NCBI GenBank assembly: GCA_016708585.1
Contig: JADJFK010000020.1
Coordinates: forward strand, 1 to 64,000
Source of the DNA: Sulfuritalea sp.
Lineage (GTDB): Bacteria > Pseudomonadota > Gammaproteobacteria > Burkholderiales > Rhodocyclaceae
DNA: 64,000 nucleotides
Direction: 5' to 3'
The notes beneath the pieces were generated by a model. That model did no database searches, was not told the origin of the DNA, and was given only the letters and a program-made list of their open reading frames with translations. Below, piece after piece: positions 56,200 to 64,000 of this stretch. A program made the translations under genes and the position numbers. The stretch's first letter is position 1. The number at the start of each line of letters is the position of its first letter.

Positions 56200-56577
56200 T
56201 CAGCCGGCCCCGGCTGCCTGCCGGGCAGCGGCCCGGATCGGCCTGGGCTTTTTCTTCTTCCGCGGCGGGTCATCGCGCATGCACTTTTTCAACTCGCTGC
56301 CGGTCTTGCCCTTGCAGGCCTCCCTGGCCTTCTGCGCGGCTTCGCATCTTGCGGGATTGTCGGACCGGTTGCAGTCTACCGGTGGCATGTTGGCTTCGAG
56401 GCAGGCGGCCTTTTCCCTGCCGCGCGCCTCGCTGCAGGTTTTCAGGGCGGCCTGGCGGGCCTCGCAGCGCGCCGGGTCGCGCGCCCGGGCGCAGTCGTCG
56501 GCCACCGGCTGGGCGAAGGCCGGCAGCCAGGGCAGGGCGGCCGCCGCCAGCATCGACAGTTGCTTCGCAAGGTTCAT
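56200..56577 (-). CDS. Secreted cysteine-rich protein with two CX8CX9CX10C modules
   Basis: A 125-residue exported protein. Its signal is NLAKQLSMLAAAALPWLPAF, cut near FAQPVA. Two similar modules follow. The first has C-ARARDPAR-C-EARQAALKT-C-SEARGREKAA-C and the second C-NRSDNPAR-C-EAAQKAREA-C-KGKTGSELKK-C, so both have cysteine spacings of 8, 9 and 10. That spacing suggests a disulfide-stapled helical hairpin in the periplasm. The tail is basic (PPRKKKKPRPI). ATG 56577 gives the signal peptide. I do not know a function. Confidence 0.75.
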   Translation of the reverse strand: MNLAKQLSMLAAAALPWLPAFAQPVADDCARARDPARCEARQAALKTCSEARGREKAACLEANMPPVDCNRSDNPARCEAAQKAREACKGKTGSELKKCMRDDPPRKKKKPRPIRAAARQAAGAG

Positions 56578-56650
56578 GCTTGCCGGGCTCCCGAAAAGGC
56601 TCGCGGCATGATACTCCCGCATTGAGGCGAGGCCGGGTTGTCGGCTATAG

Positions 56651-56679
56651 TGCGCCGTATCGCCAGCGCCGACTTTTCA
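56651..56679 (+). repeat. Dispersed repeat family 1, copy before the GspE/PilB gene
   Basis: TGCGCCGTATCGCCAGCGCC followed by GACTTTTCA, 27 bases ahead of the GspE/PilB start, in the leader of that gene. It is among the best-conserved copies. Confidence 0.85.
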
Positions 56680-56705
56680 TACCCGCCCCGCAATCGGACT
56701 TTGCC

Positions 56706-58493
56706 ATGAGCCAAACCACCATCAAGGATCACCGCCTGACGCTGCCGGAAGTGGTCGATGCCCTCGTTGCCGATGGCATGATCGAAGCCGGCGAGGCGGT
56801 CAAGTTCAAGCAGGAGCGCCGCTACTTCAAGGGCGATGCCCATCCGCTGGTGATCATTGCCGGGCTGCACTGGAAATCGCTGCAACCCCCGCACCGCATG
56901 CTCGACCTCGAATTCCTGACGCAGTGGATGGCGAACTGGTGCGAGCTCGACTATCTGCACATCGATCCGCTGAAGATCAACCTGGCGGCGGTAACCGGGG
57001 TCATGAGCAATACCTACGCGACGCGGTTCCGCATCCTGCCGGTGGAGGTGAGGCCCAACGAGGTGGTGATTGCGACCGCCGAGCCGTTCCAGCGCGACTG
57101 GGAGGCGGAGATGCGGCCGATCCTGCGCAAGGACATCCGCCGCGTCATCGCCAATCCCGACGACATCGTCCGCTACCAGGTGGAGTTCTACAACCTGGCC
57201 AAGTTCATCAAGGGCGCGCTGGACAAGGGCGATGTCTCCGGCGGCGCATCGAACTTCGAGCAGCTGGTCGAGCTGGGCAAGAGCAACAAGCAGTTCGATG
57301 CCAACGACCAGCACATCGTGCGCCTGGTCGATTGGCTCTGGCAGTATGCTTTCGAGCAGCGCGCCTCGGACATCCACGTCGAGCCGCGGCGCAACCTCGG
57401 CATCGTGCGCTTTCGCATCGACGGCATCCTGCACCAGGTGCACCAGATCCCGATGGCGGTGCTCAACGCCATGACCAGCCGCATGAAGATCCTCGGCCGC
57501 ATGGACGTGATCGAGAAGCGCCGCCCGCAGGACGGGCGGATCAAGACGCGCACGCAGGAGGGGCAGGAGGTGGAACTGCGGCTGTCGACGCTGCCGACGG
57601 CCTTCGGCGAAAAGCTGGTGATGCGGATCTTCGATCCCGACGTGCTGGTCCGCGATTTTTCCGAGCTGGGCTTTGCCGCGGAGGAATCCGCGATCTGGAA
57701 CGAGATGTCGGCCCAACCCAACGGCATCATCCTGGTGACCGGGCCGACCGGCAGCGGCAAGACCGTGACGCTGTACTCGACGCTGAAGAACCTCGCCACA
57801 CCGGAGGTCAACGTGTGCACGCTGGAGGACCCGATCGAAATGGTCGAGGGCTCCTTCAACCAGGTGCAGATCGTCCAGGATATCGGCATGGGTTTTGCCG
57901 AGGGCATCCGCTCCCTGATGCGGCAGGACCCGGACATCATCATGGTGGGCGAAATCCGCGACCTGGAAACGGCCGACATGGCCATCCAGGCTGCGCTGAC
58001 CGGCCACCTGGTGTTGTCCACGCTGCATACCAACGACGCGCCGTCGGCGATCACCCGGCTGGTCGAACTCGGGGTGCCGCGCTACATGCTGTCGGCCACG
58101 GTGCTGGGCGTCATGGCGCAGCGCCTGATCCGTACCCTGTGCCCGAAGTGCAAGCAGCCCGGCGGGCTGCGCGCCGAGGACGAGGCGGCATGGACCGCGC
58201 TGGTGGCGCCCTGGAAGTCCACCATGCCGACCCAGCTCTACCGTCCCGTCGGCTGCCTCGACTGTCGCATGACCGGCTACAAGGGACGCGTCGGCATCTA
58301 CGAGATCATGCGCATGTCGCCCGAGATCATGAAACTCGTCTCGGAGGGCGGCGAACTGGCCCGGCTGCGGGAACAGGCCATGCGCGAAGGCATGAAGCCG
58401 CTGCGCATCGCCGGCGCGAAGAAGGTGGCGGCCGGATTGACCACGATCACGGAAGTCATCAAGGTCGCGCCGCCGATGTTCGACGGCAACTGA
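56706..58493 (+). CDS. GspE/PilB family assembly ATPase
   Basis: A 595-residue ATPase of the type II secretion or type IV pilus type. The N-terminal domain (LPEVVDALVADGMIEAGEAV) resembles the PilB/GspE N-domain, and the C-terminal domain has Walker A TGPTGSGKTVTLYSTLKNLA near residue 343, the aspartate box VCTLEDPIEMVEG, Walker B PDIIMVGEIRDLETADMAIQ and the histidine box GHLVLSTLHTNDAPSAITRL. The zinc-binding tetracysteine segment LCPKCKQPGG with GCLDCRMTGYKGRVGIYEI is intact. No other secretion or pilus gene is in the window, so its partner system is not known. Confidence 0.9.
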   Translation: MSQTTIKDHRLTLPEVVDALVADGMIEAGEAVKFKQERRYFKGDAHPLVIIAGLHWKSLQPPHRMLDLEFLTQWMANWCELDYLHIDPLKINLAAVTGVMSNTYATRFRILPVEVRPNEVVIATAEPFQRDWEAEMRPILRKDIRRVIANPDDIVRYQVEFYNLAKFIKGALDKGDVSGGASNFEQLVELGKSNKQFDANDQHIVRLVDWLWQYAFEQRASDIHVEPRRNLGIVRFRIDGILHQVHQIPMAVLNAMTSRMKILGRMDVIEKRRPQDGRIKTRTQEGQEVELRLSTLPTAFGEKLVMRIFDPDVLVRDFSELGFAAEESAIWNEMSAQPNGIILVTGPTGSGKTVTLYSTLKNLATPEVNVCTLEDPIEMVEGSFNQVQIVQDIGMGFAEGIRSLMRQDPDIIMVGEIRDLETADMAIQAALTGHLVLSTLHTNDAPSAITRLVELGVPRYMLSATVLGVMAQRLIRTLCPKCKQPGGLRAEDEAAWTALVAPWKSTMPTQLYRPVGCLDCRMTGYKGRVGIYEIMRMSPEIMKLVSEGGELARLREQAMREGMKPLRIAGAKKVAAGLTTITEVIKVAPPMFDGN

Positions 58494-58522
58494 TTCCCGG
58501 GAATCCCCGCTTCCGGGCGGTT

Positions 58523-59200
58523 TCAGTATCCCGAGCCGCTTCCCCAGAAGGGCGGCCGGCGGCCGACCAGGGCTTCGAGCAGCGTGAGCTCGTCGTCCGT
58601 GTGGTTGATGACGGCGGCCGGCACCATCATCTTCGACATTTTCATGTCGTTGTGGATGTACATCGGCTTGTCGTGGTGCTTCGTGCTGTAGCGCTCGGCT
58701 TCCTGCGGCGCGGCGGTCGGCGTGAGTTCAACCTCGCCGTAGCAGAGGCAGAAGTAGGTGCGCGCCTTCGCCCCGTGGTTTTCCTCCTCGATGTAGCAGC
58801 CGGTGCCGCGGATGCCGATGGTCGCCGTCGATACCTGGATCGTCCTGGCGCCCTTGCCGAACACCGAGAGGATCTTGCCCGATACCACCCGCATCAGGTT
58901 CTGCACCGCCTCGGCGCCGAAACTCACCGTGGTCAGTTCGCGCTGCATGAAGGCGTCATTGCCGATGACGTAGATGGCCTCGCTGCCGGCGCCGGTGACG
59001 ATGGTGTCGCCGGGCTTGATCAGCTGGCCTTCGGTGGCCAGCCGGCGGTTGACCACCACTTCGCCGCGGATCTTGTGCAGGCCGGGCCGGATCGGCGCGT
59101 CGCCCTTGGCCAGGGCGTCGCGGATCAGGCCGGAAATCCCGGCCGGGCCGAGCAGGCCGGCGGCGGCGAGGGCCTTGAGTGTACGGCGGCGAGTTTGCAT
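58523..59200 (-). CDS. FecR-domain secreted protein
   Basis: A 225-residue protein with a signal segment (RRRTLKALAAAGLLGPAGIS; possibly Tat-type) and a FecR-like domain (GLHKIRGEVVVNRRLATEGQ, KPGDTIVTGAGSEAIYVIGN). The core VSTATIGIRGTGCYIE is the FecR-type turn motif, and cysteines follow in GTGCYIEEE and YFCLCYGEVEL. A tail contains many histidine and methionine residues (STKHHDKPMYIHNDMKMSK) that could bind a metal. It begins 11 bases after the VWA gene's stop and is probably cotranscribed with the VWA-MoxR pair. Confidence 0.78.
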   Translation of the reverse strand: MQTRRRTLKALAAAGLLGPAGISGLIRDALAKGDAPIRPGLHKIRGEVVVNRRLATEGQLIKPGDTIVTGAGSEAIYVIGNDAFMQRELTTVSFGAEAVQNLMRVVSGKILSVFGKGARTIQVSTATIGIRGTGCYIEEENHGAKARTYFCLCYGEVELTPTAAPQEAERYSTKHHDKPMYIHNDMKMSKMMVPAAVINHTDDELTLLEALVGRRPPFWGSGSGY

Positions 59201-59211
59201 GGCATGACCCC

Positions 59212-60384
59212 TTACTTGTTGAGTTCCCGCATGGCACTCTCGAGGCCGGCCAGCGTCAGCGGGAACATGCGGCTGTTGAAAATGGTGCGGACCAGTTCGA
59301 TCGAGTGACGATAGTCCCACAAACGCTCGGGTTCGGGGTTGAGCCAGACCGCGCGCGGCCAGGTGTCGAGCATGCGCTGCAACCAGACGGCACCGGCTTC
59401 CTCGTTCGAGTATTCGACCGAACCGCCGGGCTGGAGGATTTCGTAGGGGCTCATGGTGGCGTCGCCGACCACCACCACCTTGTAGTCCTCGCCGTACTTG
59501 TGCATCACGTCCCACAGCGGGAAGCGCTCGCCATGGCGGCGGCGGTTGTCCTTCCAGACGTAGTCGTAGATGCAGTTGTGGAAGTAGAAATATTCGAGGT
59601 GCTTGAACTCGCTCTTGGCCGCGGAGAACAGCTCCTCGCAGACCTTGATGTGGTCGTCCATCGAGCCGCCGATGTCGAGGAAGAGCAGCACCTTGACCTT
59701 GTTGTGGCGCTCCGGGCGCATCTTGATATCGAGCCAGCCGGCGTTCCTCGCGGTGCCGGTGATGGTGCCGTCCAGATCCAGCTCGTCCTCGGCGCCTTCG
59801 CGGGCGAAGCGGCGCAGGCGGCGCAGGGCGATCTTGATGTTGCGCGTGCCGAGTTCGACGGTGTCGTCGAGGTTGCGGTACTCGCGGTTCTCCCAGACCT
59901 TGACGCCGGTGCGGTTGCCGGCCGAGGGGCCGCCGACGCGGATGCCTTCCGGGTGGTAACCGCCGTGGCCGAAGGGCGAGCTGCCGCCGGTGCCGATCCA
60001 CTTGCTGCCGCCGGCATGGCGTTCCTTCTGCTCGGCGAGGCGCTTCTTGAATTCCTCCATCAGCTTGTCCCAGCCGAGCTTTTCCAGCTTGGCCTTTTCC
60101 TCGGGCGTCAGATGCTTTTTCATCATCATCTTCAGCCATTCTTCGGGGATGTCGGCTTCAAGGCCGGGGATCTGCGTCACGCCCTTGAAGTACTCGCCGA
60201 AGGCGCGGTCGAACTTGTCGTAGTGTGTTTCGTCCTTGACCAGGCAGGTGCGCGCGAGGAAGTAGAAGTCGTCGATGGAATTCCCGGCGACGTGTTCCTT
60301 CAGCGCCTCCAGCAGCGTGAGGAACTCGCGCGTGGACACCGGCAGCTTTTTCGCCTTGAGGTGGAGGAAGAAGTCGATCAGCAT
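59212..60384 (-). CDS. VWA-domain protein, CoxE-like
   Basis: A 390-residue protein with an N-terminal helical part (MLIDFFLHLKAKKLPVSTRE) and a C-terminal von Willebrand A domain. The MIDAS segment VLLFLDIGGSMDDHIKVCEE is near residue 233. IDAS-like positions VVVVGDATMSPYEIL and the final YRHSIELVRTIFNSRMFPLT fit CoxE-type VWA proteins that pair with MoxR ATPases. A family-1 repeat lies right upstream of its ATG and spans most of the 37 bases to the MoxR stop. The target of the pair is unknown. Confidence 0.85.
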   Translation of the reverse strand: MLIDFFLHLKAKKLPVSTREFLTLLEALKEHVAGNSIDDFYFLARTCLVKDETHYDKFDRAFGEYFKGVTQIPGLEADIPEEWLKMMMKKHLTPEEKAKLEKLGWDKLMEEFKKRLAEQKERHAGGSKWIGTGGSSPFGHGGYHPEGIRVGGPSAGNRTGVKVWENREYRNLDDTVELGTRNIKIALRRLRRFAREGAEDELDLDGTITGTARNAGWLDIKMRPERHNKVKVLLFLDIGGSMDDHIKVCEELFSAAKSEFKHLEYFYFHNCIYDYVWKDNRRRHGERFPLWDVMHKYGEDYKVVVVGDATMSPYEILQPGGSVEYSNEEAGAVWLQRMLDTWPRAVWLNPEPERLWDYRHSIELVRTIFNSRMFPLTLAGLESAMRELNK

Positions 60385-60385
60385 G

Positions 60386-60414
60386 GAAAGTCGGCGTTGG
60401 CGGTACGGCGATTT
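60386..60414 (-). repeat. Dispersed repeat family 1, copy between VWA and MoxR genes
   Basis: Reverse copy: GAAAGTCGGCGTTGGCGGTA followed by CGGCGATTT. It begins one base upstream of the VWA start codon, so it forms the ribosome-site region of that gene. No purine-rich ribosome site remains in it apart from the GAAAG on the other strand. Confidence 0.82.
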
Positions 60415-60421
60415 ACGCGGC

Positions 60422-61887
<1,466 letters not shown>

Positions 61888-61895
<8 letters not shown>

Positions 61896-62520
61896 TTTTC
61901 TCTTTCCATGAACAGAGGTCGAAGACACCGCAATGCACGCAGTCCGGGGAACGCGCCTTGCAGGTGTAGCGGCCGTGCAGGATCAGCCAGTGGTGGGCGT
62001 GCAGGCGGAATTCGGCGGGCACGACCTTGAGCAGTTTCTGTTCCACCGCCTCGACCGTGTTTCCCGGCGCCAGCCCGGTGCGGTTGCCGACGCGGAAGAT
62101 GTGCGTGTCGACCGCGATGGTGGGTTCTTTGAAGGCGATGTTGAGCACCACGTTGGCGGTCTTGCGGCCGACGCCGGGCAGGGCTTCGAGCGCGGCGCGG
62201 TCGTGCGGCACGTCGCCGCCGTGGCGCTCCAGCAGCAGGCGCGACAGGGCCACGACGTTTTTGGCCTTGGTCGGATAGAGGCCGATGGTATTGATGTATT
62301 CGGCCAGGCCTTCCACGCCCAGCGCGGCGATTGCCTGCGGCGTCGGGTGGTCGCGGAACAGCGCGCGCGTGGCGCGATTCACGCCCTTGTCGGTGGCCTG
62401 CGCGGAAAGCACCACGGCCACCAGCAATTGATAGGGCGTGGCGTACTCGAGTTCGCTTTTCGGTTCCGGGTTCGCTGCTGCCAGTCGGGCAAAGAACTCG
62501 CGAACCTTTTTCGGGCTCAT
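61888..62520 (-). CDS. nth: Endonuclease III
   Basis: DNA glycosylase/AP lyase that removes oxidised pyrimidines. The 210-residue protein has the helix-hairpin-helix LEALPGVGRKTANVVLNIAF with the catalytic lysine, the catalytic aspartate in TIAVDTHIFRVGNRTGL and the [4Fe-4S] loop CKARSPDCVHCGVFDLC near the C-terminus with CX6CX2CX5C spacing. ATG 62520 overlaps the rsxE stop (ATGA), placing it in the rsx operon, as in many proteobacteria where nth follows rsxE. Confidence 0.96.
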
Positions 62521-63203
62521 GCCGGGACCGAAGCCGGTGGCGGCTGATCGTGCAGACGTTGTTGGCGCAGGCGCGCGTTGGCGCGGGCGTCGAGCCAGTT
62601 GCGCCCGGCGATCAGCAGGCCGAGGACAAAGAAGGCGCCGGGCGGCAGGATCGCGATCAGGAAGCCGGGATAGGACTGCGGCAAGACCTGGACGGCGGAC
62701 AGCGTCGGGAAAATCATCTCGATGCCGGAGAACAATGTTCCCTGGCCGATGAACTCGCGCACCGCACCGAGCAGGCCGATCACCCAGACGAAGCCGACGC
62801 CCATCATCAGGCCATCGAAGGTCGCCGCGCGCAGGCCGTTCTTGGCGGCGAAGGCTTCGACGCGGGCCAGCACGATGCAGTTGGTGACGATAAGCGGGAT
62901 GAAAATGCCGAGCACCAGGTACATGTCGTGCAGGAAGGCATTGAAGGCCAGGTCGACCACCGTCACCAGCGCGGCGATGATCAGGATGAAGACGGGGATG
63001 CGGATCTCGTAGGGGATCAGGGCGCGCAGGGCGGATATGGCCAGGTTGGCCAGCATCATCACGAGGATGGTCGCCAGGCCCAGGCTGACCGCGTTGACCA
63101 GGGTCGTGCTCACCGCCAGCAGGGGGCACAGGCCGAGCAACTGGGCGAGGATGGAGTTCTGCTTCCACAAACCGTTCCAGGCGATGTCCTTGTAGATGCT
63201 CAT
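62517..63203 (-). CDS. rsxE: Electron transport complex subunit RsxE/RnfE
   Basis: Integral membrane subunit of the Rnf/Rsx complex, an ion-pumping ferredoxin:NAD oxidoreductase or SoxR-reducing system. The 228-residue protein has six helices with QLLGLCPLLAVSTTLVNAVS, RIPVFILIIAALVTVVDLAF, LGIFIPLIVTNCIVLARVEA and FDGLMMGVGFVWVIGLLGAV. The start MSIYKDIAWNGLWKQNSILA at 63203 is typical. It overlaps rsxG by four bases and nth by four. Confidence 0.95.
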   Translation of the reverse strand: MSIYKDIAWNGLWKQNSILAQLLGLCPLLAVSTTLVNAVSLGLATILVMMLANLAISALRALIPYEIRIPVFILIIAALVTVVDLAFNAFLHDMYLVLGIFIPLIVTNCIVLARVEAFAAKNGLRAATFDGLMMGVGFVWVIGLLGAVREFIGQGTLFSGIEMIFPTLSAVQVLPQSYPGFLIAILPPGAFFVLGLLIAGRNWLDARANARLRQQRLHDQPPPASVPA

Positions 63204-63901
63204 GGGGTTTCCTTTTCCTCGAAGCGGCCGTTGGCCGGCAGGGCGAACAGGCTGTCCTTGTGCTCGACGGCCCAGGCCAGCGTGCGACCGCTGGCCCTGG
63301 TCACGGCGCGGGCTGAGATCGTGGCGCCGCTCATCTGGTCGAAGCGGCCGCCATCCTTCTTCACGCGCCATTTGCTTTGGGGCACGCTGTCGAAGCCAAG
63401 ATTGTTGAACTGGGTGATCCACGGCCGCGTCTTGTTGCGATCCTTTTTCGGATCGATGTAGTCGCCCAGCCCCGGCGTTTCCTTGTGCGCGGTGACGCGC
63501 ACCGCGATCAGCCTGCCGTCGGCAGCGACGGCGACGATCAGGCCGATGCGGCCGGAATAGCCGTCCGCTGCGGCGGCTTCCAGCACCAGCGCCACCGGTA
63601 CGCCGTTCTTGCGCGCGCGCCACAGCCGGGTTTCGTCGTCGAGCCCCAGTGCCTTCTGCGGCGCCAGCGTGATCGCATCGGCCATCAGGTCGTTGTCGTA
63701 CAGCGCGCCCGGCAGCACTTCGCCGATCAGGCGCTGCTTTTCCGCCAGCGCGCTGGCGGCGACCATGGGCGCCGTGGCTTTGTAGGTGCCGGCCATCAGC
63801 GCGGTGAACACCAGGGTAAACGCGAGCATGATGCCCGCCGTGCGCGCCGAGATGCGGAACACCCCCGCTTCCCTTTGCCCGATTTCGATCGGTTCGCTCA
63901 T
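63200..63901 (-). CDS. rsxG: Electron transport complex subunit RsxG/RnfG
   Basis: Subunit of the Rnf/Rsx complex that carries a covalently bound FMN. The 233-residue protein has one N-terminal membrane helix (AGIMLAFTLVFTALMAGTYK), a periplasmic domain, the conserved RVTAHKETPGLGDYIDPKKD and the flavin-attachment motif DQMSGATISARAV near residue 189. Its start overlaps the rsxD stop by four bases (ATGA). The E. coli equivalents are called RsxG and the Rhodobacter ones RnfG. Confidence 0.95.
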   Translation of the reverse strand: MSEPIEIGQREAGVFRISARTAGIMLAFTLVFTALMAGTYKATAPMVAASALAEKQRLIGEVLPGALYDNDLMADAITLAPQKALGLDDETRLWRARKNGVPVALVLEAAAADGYSGRIGLIVAVAADGRLIAVRVTAHKETPGLGDYIDPKKDRNKTRPWITQFNNLGFDSVPQSKWRVKKDGGRFDQMSGATISARAVTRASGRTLAWAVEHKDSLFALPANGRFEEKETP

Positions 63902-64000
63902 CGGGAGTCTTCCTGTTTGCCCTTGTGGCCGAACACCGGCGGCTGGGTGTACATGTCGATCAGGGGGGCGGCGATGTTCATCAGCAGCACGGCGAAGGCG
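63898..64000 (-). CDS. rsxD: Electron transport complex subunit RsxD/RnfD, C-terminal end only
   Basis: The last 33 residues of RsxD are present: they read FAVLLMNIAAPLIDMYTQPP, then VFGHKGKQEDSR, before the stop at 63898-63900. This is the conserved end of the flavin-carrying membrane subunit of Rnf/Rsx. The rest of the gene lies beyond the window edge. The four-base overlap with rsxG supports the assignment and the gene order rsxD-rsxG-rsxE-nth. Confidence 0.88.
   Translation of the reverse strand, partial: AFAVLLMNIAAPLIDMYTQPPVFGHKGKQEDSR

Overview
The window is a high-GC segment of a proteobacterial chromosome. Its gene content (RdgC, GreB, heme A synthase, FliT, CcoG, a DsrC-like protein, NirBD, HtpG, GpmI, GlgP, Rnf/Rsx genes, NorQ/NorD) suggests a betaproteobacterium near the Rhodocyclales (Azoarcus, Dechloromonas, Sulfuritalea or Accumulibacter type). 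That placement is inferred from gene families and arrangement, not from a marker gene. No rRNA, tRNA, CRISPR array or intact insertion sequence was seen.

Layout. Bases 1-5882 hold a possible conflict or defence cassette: a helicase-nuclease cut by the window edge, an unrecognised protein, and an ADP-ribosylglycohydrolase. Bases 6106-10112 carry rdgC, an M48 peptidase, fliT, an MFS transporter and greB, most of them broken by one-base shifts. The whole first 9.9 kb looks like poorly polished sequence rather than true gene decay. Bases 10114-20162 are housekeeping (ctaA, moaC, a BepA-like protease), an orphan norQ/norD-type pair, a MASE2-PAS-PAS-GGDEF-EAL protein and a FUSC membrane protein. 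Bases 20267-25532 form a coherent nitrosative-stress and metal-centre cluster: an NsrR-like Rrf2 regulator divergent from an operon for a Fe-S assembly factor, a DUF2249 protein, an NnrS-like membrane protein, a flavin reductase, a hemerythrin, CcoG and DUF3079. Bases 25565-26840 hold two small proteins, a MarR regulator and a DsrC-like protein. Bases 26865-32584 are nitrite assimilation: nirBD behind a very good sigma-54 promoter, divergent from nirC and a PP2C-kinase fusion.

From about 32.6 to 40.5 kb the sequence is visibly less GC-rich and accessory in nature. It holds a toxin-antitoxin pair, a benE-glyA operon facing a MocR regulator, a TraR/DksA gene with an in-frame stop, and a cytochrome P460-redoxin pair facing an HxlR regulator, with two gene-poor stretches. 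From 40.5 kb on the order is cysQ, a second toxin-antitoxin pair, htpG, gpmI, a deoxyinosine glycosylase, glgP, a DUF433/DUF5615 pair with an HTH gene, an SGNH hydrolase, a DUF2846 lipoprotein, a TerB-like protein, an AttH/FtsX/LolD transporter operon, a CX9C-type secreted protein, a GspE/PilB ATPase, a FecR-domain protein, a second MoxR-VWA pair, DUF1841, nth, and rsxE, rsxG and the end of rsxD.

The most striking non-gene signal is a dispersed repeat of about 25 bp that begins CGCCGT and ends GCGCCGACTTT. At least twelve copies lie across the window, mostly between genes. Three lie inside genes (ctaA, norD and the TraR/DksA gene), and all three are read in the same frame as K/E-V-G-A-G-E/D-T. 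A second repeat family of about 38 bp has one intergenic copy and one copy inside an ABC permease gene. This resembles elements that add in-frame peptides to proteins and is the best candidate here for something undescribed.
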